A stretch of 64,000 nt of DNA from Gammaproteobacteria bacterium (GTDB lineage Bacteria > Pseudomonadota > Gammaproteobacteria > Pseudomonadales > Oleiphilaceae): positions 1 to 64,000 of the forward strand of contig PDSQ01000007.1 in assembly GCA_002747055.1 (NCBI GenBank). The letters are read 5' to 3'. Under the pieces are notes generated by a model. The model was not told the DNA's origin, did no database searches, and saw only the letters and a list, made by a program, of their open reading frames with translations. The position numbers and the translations under genes were made by a program. Numbering within the stretch: position 1 is the stretch's first letter; each line of letters begins with the position of its first letter. Of this stretch, positions 48,223-58,615 are shown in pieces.

Positions 48223-48582
48223 ATGATGGAATTTTGGATCGAATTGGTGGCATCAGCTTTTCTCGTAGTCGGGGCGATATTTGTTTTTATCGGCTCCCTG
48301 AGTATTGTCAGACTACCCGATTTTTACACCCGTTTACACGGGCCCACCAAAGCGACAACCCTGGGTATGAGCTGCCTGCTTATTGCGTCCATGATACTTA
48401 CAACCTGGCAACAAGGGCAAGTCAGCCTGCACGAACTGCTCATTACCCTGTTTCTGCTTATTACAGCACCCGTCAGCGCGCACATGCTGGCTAAGACTGC
48501 GATGCACCATAAACTGGCAATAACCGATAAAACCCAAAACAAAAAACTGACGGAACAAGCCAGAGACAGGCGATCACCTTAG
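48223..48582 (+). CDS. mrpG: Mrp antiporter subunit G
   Basis: 119-residue protein with three helices; the family stretch IVRLPDFYTRLHGPTKATTLG is present near residue 28. GGA precedes a double ATG (48223/48226). It is the last gene of the operon and ends 8 bases before the convergent broken HDOD gene. The polar C-terminal tail is typical. Confidence 0.93.
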   Translation: MMEFWIELVASAFLVVGAIFVFIGSLSIVRLPDFYTRLHGPTKATTLGMSCLLIASMILTTWQQGQVSLHELLITLFLLITAPVSAHMLAKTAMHHKLAITDKTQNKKLTEQARDRRSP

Positions 48583-48590
48583 CCGACCGA

Positions 48591-49903
48591 CTAACAGGCC
48601 ATATTTAACAGATCGGCCATATGCAAAATTTCATCTTTTGCGGCAACAAGTTCATCGATCACTTCAGCTGCTCTATCTGGATCCAGACCCAAGTGGTGAT
48701 ACAGGCCATCAGGAATAGTCTGCGCAATACCTAACGGAATTCCTCGTTGAGCCAGCAAATTTCGAGCAACAAATGTAATTCCCGAATATTTTGAATGAAC
48801 CCCTCTATAAGTCGGGGTTTTCTGGTGGCGTAACGCAACGACTACTTCATCTGGTAAATTCCAGCTATACATTAACCTGCTGCCGATTTGCTCACGCGTA
48901 ATTCCCAATAAAAAGTGTTCTACATAACAGCTATCCAAATGCGTATTCGCTTCAATATATCGACATATCAGAGAAAAATGGCCATAGCGTTGACTAAAGC
49001 CCCATTAGCCGCTGATACCCACACCGCCTGCTGCCAATAATCAGCCAACCCTTGGGGATTGTCCCTTGGCTGCTGCAACGTTTTACCCAATGCCAACCCC
49101 ATAGAGAGGTTCATCACCAAGTCGAACCCCAATACACGCATGATCGCGTCATGAACCGATTTGATTTTACCGGGAGCCGCATAAAATGAAGAGGATGCCC
49201 AGCTGACAACTTGCGCAGACAACGATGGGTCAGTCTCCACTATATCGGTCAGCTTATTGATCCCCGCTTCAGGATCGGCTCTAAGTTGAATGATTTTTTT
49301 CGCCGTTTCCGGCAGTGGCGGTAATTCGAACGTGTCCTCCAATCGCTGTTTTATTCTCAAACTGGTAAATTTTTCAATCGCCTGCGTGATCTGGTTAGCA
49401 TCATTGTGAGACTCGCCGCAATTGGCGGAAATCTCTGCAAGCGGCACCGCAAACTGCTCTTCATTTGCGTACTCGAGAAGGACGTTAAGAGCGCCTTTAT
49501 TGAACCTGACGAAATTTTCGCCGTCTCCGGCATCGACATACACTTCGTCCATCGCACTGACTTGCCGATCAACCAGGCACGGAATATCAATTATGCTGGG
49601 CAATGCAGAGGTATTCGCCAGACTGTTCTTCACCCGTATACTTGTCTTGTCATCGGGAGAAATAGCTTGGAGTTCTCTATCGAGCATATTGTTCAGCGTA
49701 TCCACATCGAGCAAGCAATTGACCGGAAGTATTACTTGCAGTCTTCCGAGAAAATCATGCATCAACACCGAGATAAGAGTGTTAGGGAGAATTTCCGGTG
49801 ATTTGGCGACGATAGTGGTTTCTGCTTCCGGCGCATCATTTTGCCCACTCCGCGATTGTTGAAAGCGCAAAATCAATGGGTTCACAGCATTAGATATAGA
49901 CAT
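48591..49903 (-). pseudogene. YbaK-HDOD protein gene broken by deletion and frameshift
   Basis: The first part (49903-48968, 311 codons) holds a YbaK-like domain (about residues 35-165) and the front of an HDOD domain (LPPLPETAKKIIQLR, SAQVVSWASSSFYA, YWQQAVWVSAANGALVNAM), then meets TGA. The remainder lies in another frame to 48591, reading HFSLICRYIEANTHLDSCYV, EHFLLGITREQIGSRL and VVVALRHQK, the normal HDOD ending. The GLLHNFG-type block normally between them is missing, so an internal deletion of perhaps 25-40 codons with frame loss is inferred. ATG 49903 has AGGA 7 bases upstream. HDOD proteins are usually signalling factors. Confidence 0.8.
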
Positions 49904-50211
49904 CAAGCATTCCTGGATGAATCATCCACATAGAGGGAAAATATAAGTTCTCCTCACCAGTATAGTAGGAGATAAACAGTTTTATTAAATAATTGGCCAA
50001 AACAAGTGAGCCGATTTGCCGGTCGGGGAAGGGGGCTGTTCGCTGCAGCCGTCCTTTATAACTGCAAAAAGTGATAGCTTTAATCTCAAGGAGCTAACGA
50101 CGGGCGCATGATTGTACGCTAAGGCACGCGCAATTGCCAAAACAGCGAGTTGTGCTATACCTGTGACAAGAGTGCTTTAATCAATTGGTCGTTTATAAAA
50201 GGGGGCGATGA
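49904..50211. other. divergent region between HDOD pseudogene and PilZ gene
   Basis: 308 bases with no credible gene. It contains a candidate promoter for the PilZ gene (50134-50161) and a small GGCTG/CAGCC hairpin near 50035-50053. Nothing else was seen. Confidence 0.4.
50134..50161 (+). promoter_or_regulatory. candidate promoter for the second PilZ gene
   Basis: TTGCCA (50134-50139) and TATACC (50156-50161) at a 16-base spacing lie about 50 bases before the start. Confidence 0.42.
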
Positions 50212-50607
50212 ATGAGCGCAGCGGACAGGTCAGCAATTAGTAATAGCGATGACAAGGATCAGCGAAGATCACAGCGTTATCTGTGTTCTGAGGGCTTTAG
50301 CGCATGCACCCTGACCACAGGTGAAAAAGAATTTAAACTGGAATCTATCAACTACAGCCATGATGGTATAGCTTTATTCAACACCCAGTTTTTTCCTGAC
50401 TTGGATGAATTTACGATCAGTTTCAGCTATGACACAGATAATGGAATCATCAGAATAGAACAATTGCCCTGTTCATTTGTCCACGTGCGTGACACCGATT
50501 TAGGAGTCCTGTTAGGTGCCGCTTTCAGACTGGAACTAGCCACGGCGCGACAAATTGATGATTTGATTCGTGTTGAAGAACACATAGCCGCGAAATTGAG
50601 TGAATAA
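50212..50607 (+). CDS. PilZ-like domain protein, divergent motif
   Basis: 131-residue protein with a PilZ-type beta-barrel pattern. The first motif reads QRRSQRYLC (residues about 17-25) and the second NYSHDGIAL (about 46-54), where the usual D/N-x-S-x-x-G is kept as NxSxxG. The final 30 residues are helical. A run of five G lies just before ATG 50212. Cyclic-di-GMP binding is plausible but less sure than for the other PilZ protein at 18.8 kb. Confidence 0.72.
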   Translation: MSAADRSAISNSDDKDQRRSQRYLCSEGFSACTLTTGEKEFKLESINYSHDGIALFNTQFFPDLDEFTISFSYDTDNGIIRIEQLPCSFVHVRDTDLGVLLGAAFRLELATARQIDDLIRVEEHIAAKLSE

Positions 50608-50626
50608 TCGCCACATATTTCGGCCA

Positions 50627-52705
50627 TTACACTTCAGCAAATGCCATGTTAGCACCTATCCAGCGATCCATAATTCCTTTTATCAACTGAGGGTGCTGAC
50701 TAAAATGCGTCGCATCTTGCCTGACCGCTTCCAGCCATTTTTTATCGCGCTGTAAATCGGCCACTCTAAACTGCATTAAACCGGTCTGACGAGTGCCAAG
50801 AACCTCGCCCGGGCCGCGAATTTCCAGATCTTTTTCCGCGATAACAAAACCGTTATCACTCTCTCGCATCACACCAAGTCGCGCCTTACCATTTTTAGAC
50901 AACGGCGGCGTGTACATTAGCAGGCAATAACTTTCCTGATCGCCTCTGCCCACCCTGCCCCTGAGCTGATGCAACTGGGCCAGCCCCAAGCGTTCGGGAT
51001 TCTCGATAATCATCAATGAGGCATTCGGCACATCAACCCCGACTTCGATCACGGTGGTAGCGACCAACAGGTCGGTTCTGCCTTCTTTAAATTCATTCAT
51101 CGCGTACGCTTTTTCATCGGCTGACAGGCGGCCATGTACCAACCTCACCGTCAATTCAGGTAATGCCTGTTGCAGCATGGCATAAGTTGTCTCCGCCGCC
51201 TCGCATTGCAGCGCATCGGACTCATCGACCAGGGTACACACCCAATAGGCTTGCCGCCCTGCTTTGCACGCACGCTCGACTCGCGTGATAACCTGGTCGC
51301 GTTTACCGTTACTCAATACCGCTGTCTTTACCTGCTTTCTGCCAGGTGGCAGTTCATCGATAATCGAGGTATCGAGATCCGCATAAGCACTCATGGCCAG
51401 AGTACGAGGTATAGGAGTGGCGGTCATAATGAGTTGGTGAGGTACCCGGCCCGAATCGAGGCTCTTGTTTTTTAGCGCTAAACGCTGATGCACACCAAAG
51501 CGATGCTGTTCATCCACCACAACCAACGCCAATTGCTTGAAGTTAACGTCATCCTGAAATAAAGCATGCGTGCCGATCACGATAGAAATGTCACCTTGCA
51601 CCATTGCCTGAAGCACAGCTTTTCGCGCCGCTCCTTTCGATTTACCTGATAGCCAGCCAATCTCGATACCCAGAGGTTCGTACCATTGAGTAAAATTCTC
51701 CCGGTGCTGCTCCGCGAGTATTTCGGTTGGTGCCATGACCGCAACCTGAAACCCGCTTTCAATGACCCTAAGCGCCGCGACCGCTGCTACTAGGGTTTTC
51801 CCTGAACCGACATCTCCCTGCACCAATCGCAACATAGGAAATGGCCTGGCCATATCAAACTCAACCTCATCGATCACGCGCAGCTGGGCCTTTGTCAACC
51901 GGTAAGGCAAATGGTCTAACAAATGATCGACGCTGGACTTTATTTTACGTTCGATAACATGCGCGTCGTTTGTCTGAATTTTCTGACGCAACAGGATAAG
52001 ACTAAAATGATGCGCCAGAAGTTCTTCGAAGATAAACCGTGTTTGCGCCGGATGGCGATATTCCACGATTTCGGACACAGCTACATCCAGCGGAGGCTGA
52101 TGCAGTAGTTTTAAAGCACTGTTGAGTTCAGGGAAGCCGTACCGATCTCTGATTTGCGAAGGAAGCCACTCTGTTAAAGGATGCAGCTCGAGCAGTTTGA
52201 TAGCGGCATCAGCCAATTGCCTGATTCGCTTTTGACCAATCCCTTCTGTTAGGGGATAAACCGGGGTCAGACACTCGGCCAAAGGCGGCCAAACGTCTCC
52301 CTGTAAAACCAAGTATTCCGGATGGTATATTTCCAATCCATTGCGTCCGCGTCTGACCTCACCGAAACACCGCACTCGATGACCAACACCTAGTTGTCTG
52401 GCCTGACCCGAACTAAAGTGGTAAAACCGCAAAGTCAGTTGCCCTAAAGCATCCTGAATAACGACTTGCAGGCTGCGTTTTTTTCCCTGTACTACCTGGC
52501 TTGACACAATTTGCCCTTGGACTTGCACTAAATCACCTGCCCGAACCTCGGCTATTGGCCATAGCCGGGTTCGGTCTTCGTATCGATACGGTAAATGAAA
52601 AACCAGATCCAGCGCGGTATTGACACCCAGTTTAGCCAGTGTCTGACAAAGTGAAGGCCCGACCCCCGAAAAACTGGCTACATCTATTTCATCCAGACTG
52701 ATCAC
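50627..52705 (-). CDS. recG: ATP-dependent DNA helicase RecG
   Basis: 692-residue branch-migrating helicase that reverses stalled forks and processes R-loops. The N-terminal wedge domain (about residues 50-150) includes LVFHLPYRYEDRT; the helicase core has Walker A QGDVGSGKTLVA, motif II VVDEQHRFGVHQR, MTATPIPRTLAM and the late QLRGRVGRGDQESYCLL. Length matches the family. It heads away from the divergent YeeZ-like gene; linkage to ridA-spoT-rpoZ-gmk is as in Pseudomonas. Confidence 0.96.
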   Translation of the reverse strand: MISLDEIDVASFSGVGPSLCQTLAKLGVNTALDLVFHLPYRYEDRTRLWPIAEVRAGDLVQVQGQIVSSQVVQGKKRSLQVVIQDALGQLTLRFYHFSSGQARQLGVGHRVRCFGEVRRGRNGLEIYHPEYLVLQGDVWPPLAECLTPVYPLTEGIGQKRIRQLADAAIKLLELHPLTEWLPSQIRDRYGFPELNSALKLLHQPPLDVAVSEIVEYRHPAQTRFIFEELLAHHFSLILLRQKIQTNDAHVIERKIKSSVDHLLDHLPYRLTKAQLRVIDEVEFDMARPFPMLRLVQGDVGSGKTLVAAVAALRVIESGFQVAVMAPTEILAEQHRENFTQWYEPLGIEIGWLSGKSKGAARKAVLQAMVQGDISIVIGTHALFQDDVNFKQLALVVVDEQHRFGVHQRLALKNKSLDSGRVPHQLIMTATPIPRTLAMSAYADLDTSIIDELPPGRKQVKTAVLSNGKRDQVITRVERACKAGRQAYWVCTLVDESDALQCEAAETTYAMLQQALPELTVRLVHGRLSADEKAYAMNEFKEGRTDLLVATTVIEVGVDVPNASLMIIENPERLGLAQLHQLRGRVGRGDQESYCLLMYTPPLSKNGKARLGVMRESDNGFVIAEKDLEIRGPGEVLGTRQTGLMQFRVADLQRDKKWLEAVRQDATHFSQHPQLIKGIMDRWIGANMAFAEV

Positions 52706-52839
52706 GTAGTCCTCCCGATACTGGTTTTTTCTTGGCCAAGGGTGACAATCGAGGTTAACTCTGTCAGAGTCATTTAATCTTCCTTGATCAAACCGGTATT
52801 CTTTAATCGAATATTGCCTAATTTGTGCCAGACAATCTT

Positions 52840-53784
52840 ATGACAGCTAATCATATCCTTATCATCGGGGGTGGAGCAATCGGCATGCCTGTCGCTGAAC
52901 GCTTTTGTTCCAGTCATGTTGTCACGGTAATAAAACGCTCTTTGCCTACCGTTAAGGACCACACTTTGAATTTGCCTGTCAAACTTGCCGATATACGGGA
53001 TCAGGATTCGCTGTTGAATGCCCTACCCGACAAAATCGACTATGTGCTGGTTTGTATATCACCCTACCAGTATTCCAAAGAAGCATATCATCTCACCTTT
53101 GTCGTAGGTATCGAAAACCTGATTCAAGTGTTGCGTCGAAAAAACATTATCCCGAAAAGAGTTTTTTTCGTGTCCAGCACAAGTATTTATCATCAGAGTA
53201 ATGGCGAAGAAGTTGACGAACAGTCTGTTGTCAAACCCGCATCATTCGCAAGCCAGTGCCTGAAAGTCGCTGAAAACCGGCTGCTTGACAGTCGACTGCC
53301 GGCAACTTGTGTGCGTTTTTCAGGTATCTATGGTGGCCGTCGCACAAGGTTGATCGAACGAGTAACATCTGGTCGAGCACAATTATCGGCCGCTAACCAT
53401 TTAACTAACCGAATTCATGAATCCGACTGTATCGGGGTATTGTGCCATTTGCTGCAACTGGCGATGAAAGGCGCAAGTCTGGACTCGATGTATCTGGCCA
53501 CCGACAACCTGCCAGTGCCGATAAATACGGTGCTAAAGTGGTTAGCGGCACAACTCGGGAAGCCCTTACTGACTGGCGATGAAAAAGCAGATCGACAGAA
53601 GACGACGAATCAAGCTACTAGAGAACAACAAGACAAGGAACTGACGACGGGAAAACAGCCAAAAAGAAAGGTTGGCAGCAAACGCTGCAGTAACCGGAAG
53701 CTGCTGGCGACTGGCTATACATTTGCTTATCCAACTTACAAGGAAGGCTATAGTATGATGCTGAAGCGTATTAGAGTGCCATAA
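52840..53784 (+). CDS. NAD(P)-binding epimerase-like protein, YeeZ type
   Basis: 314-residue extended-SDR-like protein. The nucleotide-binding motif [17 protein letters not shown] is at the N-terminus, [19 protein letters not shown] near residue 110 resembles the SDR active-site strand, and [10 protein letters not shown] follows; the usual YxxxK is not clear. The substrate is unknown. Residues about 250-285 are unusually rich in Lys, Gln and Thr and look like a low-complexity insertion. ATG 52840 has no good ribosome site; GTG 52825 is possible. Its end overlaps ridA by 14 bases in convergent orientation. Confidence 0.72.
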   Translation: MTANHILIIGGGAIGMPVAERFCSSHVVTVIKRSLPTVKDHTLNLPVKLADIRDQDSLLNALPDKIDYVLVCISPYQYSKEAYHLTFVVGIENLIQVLRRKNIIPKRVFFVSSTSIYHQSNGEEVDEQSVVKPASFASQCLKVAENRLLDSRLPATCVRFSGIYGGRRTRLIERVTSGRAQLSAANHLTNRIHESDCIGVLCHLLQLAMKGASLDSMYLATDNLPVPINTVLKWLAAQLGKPLLTGDEKADRQKTTNQATREQQDKELTTGKQPKRKVGSKRCSNRKLLATGYTFAYPTYKEGYSMMLKRIRVP

Positions 53785-54154
53785 TTGCATCCATCTCGAC
53801 TTGAGCACCCTTGGGCAGAGCCGCCACCCCAATCGCTGCACGGGCGGGGTAAGGCGCTTCAAAATAGGTTGCCATAATCTCATTTACGGTGGCAAAATTG
53901 GCCAGATCCGTCAGGAAGATAGTTAACTTGGCGATATCCTGCAATTCACCACCTGCTGCTTGACAAACCGCTTTCAAGTTATCGAATACCCGAGCAATCT
54001 GCTTGGCAATATCGCCTTGTACCAACTCCATTGTTTCCGGATCCAAAGGAATTTGTCCGGAAAGATAAACTGTATTGCCCACCTTTACTGCCTGAGAGTA
54101 GGTTCCAATGGCTTTGGGCGCTTGCTCAGTTTGAATGATCGACCGGTTCGACAT
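53771..54154 (-). CDS. ridA: 2-iminobutanoate/2-iminopropanoate deaminase RidA
   Basis: 127-residue trimeric enzyme of the YjgF/RidA family that hydrolyses reactive imines from PLP enzymes. The family signature [20 protein letters not shown] contains the substrate-binding Arg and the conserved Glu; [20 protein letters not shown] is the N-terminal block. GGAGG lies 9 bases before ATG 54154. It is 13 bases after spoT in the same direction, a common pairing. Confidence 0.96.
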   Translation of the reverse strand: MSNRSIIQTEQAPKAIGTYSQAVKVGNTVYLSGQIPLDPETMELVQGDIAKQIARVFDNLKAVCQAAGGELQDIAKLTIFLTDLANFATVNEIMATYFEAPYPARAAIGVAALPKGAQVEMDAIMAL

Positions 54155-54167
54155 ACAACCATTCCTC

Positions 54168-56315
54168 CTAGTTTCGAATGCGTGTTATACTGGTAACCGC
54201 TCGCATATTTCGTATACGCTTCATAACCCTGGCCAGGTGAATGCGCCCCTGAACATGAACAATCAAATTGACAAAACTCAATTTGGCACCTCGCTCTTTC
54301 ACGCTAATTTTTTCAACACTACTGTCTGCCATTGCAACAGCACCGGCCAGCTCTGCAATAATGCCTCTTCGCCATTCCAGCACGACTCGCAACGCGACGG
54401 CAAACTCATTGGTGATATCTTCTTTCTTCCATTTCAAATAGACCAATTGCTGCTTCTGTGAACCTGATCGCACCACCTGATCACAGGTTTCCGAGTGAAT
54501 AACCATTCCTTTACCTGAATCCATAATTCCGACAATAGGATCACCAGGAATCGGCTTGCAGCATTTTGCAAAAATGTTAACCAGTCCGCCCGTTCCATCT
54601 ATGGTCAAAGCCGACGTCCTGGCATCTTTGTCAATATCTGCTGTATCGTCAGCAGCGCGCAACTCATCAGAAAGCAATTGCCGGGCGATAATGAAGGGCA
54701 TACGATTGCCCAGGCCGATTTCTTCCAAAAGTTCTTCAAAACAACTTGACTGGTTGTGCCGTGCTACGCGTTCCCGTTGCTTTTCAGATATTTTCGACAA
54801 CTTTTTATCGAAGCTTTTCAGCGATCGTTTCAATAGCTTTCTGCCGAGTTCAACCGACTCGGCTTGTTTCTGATGTCTTAAAAAATGTCGGATACTGCTT
54901 TTTGCTCGCCCGGTAACGACAAAATCCAACCATGCCGGACTGGGTCGAGCGCCAGAAGCAGTGATGATTTCCAGTACTACACCATTCGGCAGTGGTGAAC
55001 TTAACGGATACAAAGTCTTATCGACTCGACACGCAACACAGGCATTACCTACATCGGTATGAATGGCATAGGCAAAATCCACCGCTGTCGCCCCGGCGGG
55101 TAACTCTATCGCCTCGCTATTGGGCGTAAAAACACGAACCTCACCCCTGTTCACTTTCAGGTCAGTCTTTACGTGCTCTATAAACTCGAGGGAATTTCCC
55201 GTAAACTTGTTGATCTGCATGAGTCCATCGAGCCATCTGTCAACCCCTGATTGATTATGGGTCGGTGTCTCAGACATACGAGTATCGTAAACCCAGCGTG
55301 AAGCGATACCGTTATTAGCATGTGCTTCCATATCTGCTGTGAGTATCTGGATCTCGATATACACACGATGCATTCCGATAAGTGTCGTATGCAGCGATTG
55401 ATAACCATTTTCCTTGGGTGTCGCAATATAATCCTTAAACAATTCGATTCGTGGCCGGTACAAACTGTGTGCGACACCAAGACTACGGTAACAATCATCC
55501 TCTGACTCGACAACGACTCTGAATGCATAAATGTCCATCACTTCCTGAAACGACATTTTTTTCATTTTTTGATAAATGCTGTTGAGGTGCCTTTCTCTAA
55601 CCAGAACCACTCCTTTCAGACCACGCTCTTGCATCTTTTCTTCAAGGCTGAATTTTATTTCGGAAACAATCTCCTTTCGATTATGCCGACGCTCTTCGAC
55701 CGCTTTTTTGATCAGCCTGGCACGCATTGGGTAAAGTGTCGCAAACCCCAAGTCTTCAAGTTCAGTACGTATTGAATTAATACCAAGACGACGTGCGATG
55801 GGCGCGTAAATATCGAGAGTCTCCGTCGCGATACGACTTCGTTTTTCGAAATTCAGAGACCCCAAGGTACGCATGTTATGCAGACGATCCGCAAGCTTCA
55901 GTAGAATAACCTGAGGGTCTTTGGCCATAGCCAGAGTCATTTTCTGGAAATTCTCTGCCTGCGCTTCCGCCCGGGTTCTAAATTTAATCTGGGTCAGCTT
56001 GCTTACGCCATCTACCAAATTCGCGATGGTGCTGCCAAAGCGATCTGCTAGAAGCTGATAGGTCACTTCTGTATCTTCAATGACATCGTGTAACAACGCC
56101 GCCATAAGAATATGATAATCCATTTTCATATTCGCCAGAATGACCGCCACAGCGACTGGATGGACAATATAAGGCTCGCCGCTTTTCCTATATTGCCCTT
56201 CGTGCGCATCTTTAGCGAACAAATAGGCTTCCCTGACAAGACCAAATTTATCCTCGTCGAGATAAAACCGCAGTATTTCAGACAACTCACTGAATGATTG
56301 ATCTGCTATACACAT
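54168..56315 (-). CDS. spoT: (p)ppGpp hydrolase/synthetase SpoT
   Basis: 715-residue RSH enzyme controlling the alarmone (p)ppGpp. The hydrolase HD domain is intact: [15 protein letters not shown] at about residues 75-85 and [10 protein letters not shown]. The synthetase domain (about 235-345) keeps [10 protein letters not shown] but reads EIQILT (Leu325) and GIASRW (Arg340) where active enzymes usually have QIRT and AAHW, so synthesis may be weak or lost. TGS (about 385-445) and C-terminal ACT domains follow. No ribosome site is clear before ATG 56315. It lies between rpoZ and ridA. Confidence 0.95.
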   Translation of the reverse strand: MCIADQSFSELSEILRFYLDEDKFGLVREAYLFAKDAHEGQYRKSGEPYIVHPVAVAVILANMKMDYHILMAALLHDVIEDTEVTYQLLADRFGSTIANLVDGVSKLTQIKFRTRAEAQAENFQKMTLAMAKDPQVILLKLADRLHNMRTLGSLNFEKRSRIATETLDIYAPIARRLGINSIRTELEDLGFATLYPMRARLIKKAVEERRHNRKEIVSEIKFSLEEKMQERGLKGVVLVRERHLNSIYQKMKKMSFQEVMDIYAFRVVVESEDDCYRSLGVAHSLYRPRIELFKDYIATPKENGYQSLHTTLIGMHRVYIEIQILTADMEAHANNGIASRWVYDTRMSETPTHNQSGVDRWLDGLMQINKFTGNSLEFIEHVKTDLKVNRGEVRVFTPNSEAIELPAGATAVDFAYAIHTDVGNACVACRVDKTLYPLSSPLPNGVVLEIITASGARPSPAWLDFVVTGRAKSSIRHFLRHQKQAESVELGRKLLKRSLKSFDKKLSKISEKQRERVARHNQSSCFEELLEEIGLGNRMPFIIARQLLSDELRAADDTADIDKDARTSALTIDGTGGLVNIFAKCCKPIPGDPIVGIMDSGKGMVIHSETCDQVVRSGSQKQQLVYLKWKKEDITNEFAVALRVVLEWRRGIIAELAGAVAMADSSVEKISVKERGAKLSFVNLIVHVQGRIHLARVMKRIRNMRAVTSITRIRN

Positions 56316-56366
56316 ATTTGACTCTAATTAATCGACTTGCACGTTTGTCTCGTTACCAAAAACCAG

Positions 56367-56579
56367 TCAATCCTCCAAATCTGTTTTTAACAATTCGTTT
56401 GTTATCAAGCCATCGGCAATTTCCCGAAGTGCCACAACGGTCGCCTTGTCAGTTCCCCAATCAACTTTCGCTTCTTTGCCGCCATTGACAAGCTGTCGAG
56501 ACCGCTTGGTGGCAAGCATCACCAATTCAAATCTGTTTTCTACGTTATCCAAACAATCTTCTACGGTAACCCTGGCCAT
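56367..56579 (-). CDS. rpoZ: RNA polymerase omega subunit
   Basis: 70-residue subunit that helps assemble RNA polymerase and contributes to the ppGpp site. It begins [20 protein letters not shown] and has the conserved [12 protein letters not shown] and [13 protein letters not shown] 56579 has AGAGGTG just upstream; the longer frame from 56618 is not used. It is shorter than E. coli omega (91) at the C-terminus. It lies between gmk and spoT, the standard order. Confidence 0.95.
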   Translation of the reverse strand: MARVTVEDCLDNVENRFELVMLATKRSRQLVNGGKEAKVDWGTDKATVVALREIADGLITNELLKTDLED

Positions 56580-56717
56580 TTTCACCTCTAACAAAGTCGT
56601 CTTTAAATAGTCTTTCAATATTGAACGGGGTAATTTTGCCCCGCATGTGTGTCAGTTATAACAAGGAGGCAAACGCCACAGTTTAATATACGCTCACCCA
56701 GTAAAGCAATCAGAATT

Positions 56718-57380
<663 letters not shown>

Positions 57381-57479
57381 TTAGTTTAAAGCCAAGCCAC
57401 AATAACGCATACTTGCAAGCAGAAATAACTATATGATTCTACTTTACACTATAAAATCCAGTCGATATTTTTAAAGGGG

Positions 57480-58060
57480 TTATCGAGTCATTTTTTTGGG
57501 TTTGATAGAGCCAGGCTTCACCAATCGGAGCGATGCATCCATGAAGGTGCTGAAGTATGTGATGAAGTTGGGCAAATGGTTGCGATGAATCCCAATTTAA
57601 CGTTCGATGAGCTGAATACGATAGTGCGGCATAAAACACGTGAGCTCAACAATCATCCTAATCCAGACTTTTGTGGCTTGTCACCTAATCAAATGACCAA
57701 TTGGCTCTAGCACCCTTTGATGAATTAGAATATGTGGCCATCGACACACCAGAAGATCTATCGTCCAGCCCGATGGTGCGTTATTTAAACCTGATCCTCG
57801 ACAAAACGATAAAAAACGGCGGTTCGCTTAAAGCCACCGCTAAAGGGAACTTACCCGTTAGATTAGTCAAACAAGCTAGCGATCTTCTCCCAGAATTTGC
57901 TGCGTCTGAATTTAAAGAAACAGTATCAAGAACAATGCGTATTTCACCTCATCGTGAACGACCATTCCGGTTCAATGTGAACACTTTTCAGTTTTTTTCA
58001 GATTTAGCGTTCACACTGCTTCGGAATCTCTTCTTGAGCCGCCGGCTTTGCGTACGATAG
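57480..58060 (+). pseudogene. decayed gene of a recurrent unassigned family
   Basis: One frame (from before 57576 to TAG 57708) reads NPNLTFDELNTIVRH and NPDFCGLSPNQMTNWL; the next frame from 57701 continues APFDELEYVAIDTPEDLSSS, PMVRYLNLILDKTIKNGG and LKATAKGNLPVRLVKQASDL. Adding one base after CTCTA at 57705-57709 joins them as WLYAPFDEL. From memory this resembles a widespread hypothetical family of unknown function, normally much longer, so the 3' part is lost too. After about residue 75 of the second piece the text no longer looks like it. Probably a laterally acquired relic. Confidence 0.55.
57954..58027. repeat. repeated GTGAAC / ATTCCGG motifs, possible IS end
   Basis: GTGAAC occurs at 57954-57959 and 57977-57982 and inverted as GTTCAC at 58009-58014; ATTCCG at 57964-57969 recurs inverted at 58022-58027. 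Short repeated motifs of this kind, with a CATTCCGG core, are typical of IS21-family ends. No transposase is present, so at most a terminal remnant is inferred. Confidence 0.35.
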
Positions 58061-58074
58061 TTTAACTCGTGTTT

Positions 58075-58599
58075 TCAGTCCGATAAAAGAAGTCGTCCAT
58101 TAACCAGACCGGATCTATCTCCGCGATCAATAGATATTTGCTGCACCCGGATTCCATGTTTGGATTCAAGCCCGTTTAACCAGTCTACCACCTTATCGAA
58201 CGGCATATTTTCGACCCAAATACGGAGCCTGGTAGCGCCGCTTGGCTCAAATCGTTTGATTTCAACACCACTTCGTTTACCCACTGACGTGACCAGAGAA
58301 ACCAGCGACCCGGATTGCCTTTTTGTACCACTTAACGCTCCCAGTGCCTGCGCTGCCTGCCTGGCCTTTCGCTCGTTGGCTTGTACGAAGTGCAGCACTT
58401 GCGCAGCGGCTTTATACTCGCTTTTTTGGCTGGTATAAAAATGCCAGGAAGGAGACCATAGCAAAAAGTAGATCAACCCCAGCACCAGCGCCAGTATAAG
58501 CAGTTGGGTTGCCTTTTTATCCCGTTCAGACTGGCCATCATAGGCTCGGCGTAAACCAACGACAGCTTGCGAATTTCGCAATAAATCGTACATTCCCAT
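58075..58599 (-). CDS. gspM: type II secretion system protein GspM
   Basis: 174-residue inner-membrane assembly factor. A short cytoplasmic start, one membrane helix (about residues 31-48: LLILALVLGLIYFLLW) and a periplasmic domain with the ferredoxin-like fold (about 95-170) match GspM, which binds GspL. ATG 58599 is preferred: GGA lies 7 bases upstream; GTG 58611 is less likely. It is the last preserved gene of the T2SS run; gspN is not downstream, where only the decayed region is found. Confidence 0.85.
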   Translation of the reverse strand: MGMYDLLRNSQAVVGLRRAYDGQSERDKKATQLLILALVLGLIYFLLWSPSWHFYTSQKSEYKAAAQVLHFVQANERKARQAAQALGALSGTKRQSGSLVSLVTSVGKRSGVEIKRFEPSGATRLRIWVENMPFDKVVDWLNGLESKHGIRVQQISIDRGDRSGLVNGRLLLSD

Positions 58600-58615
58600 A
58601 ACTGTATCCACAATA

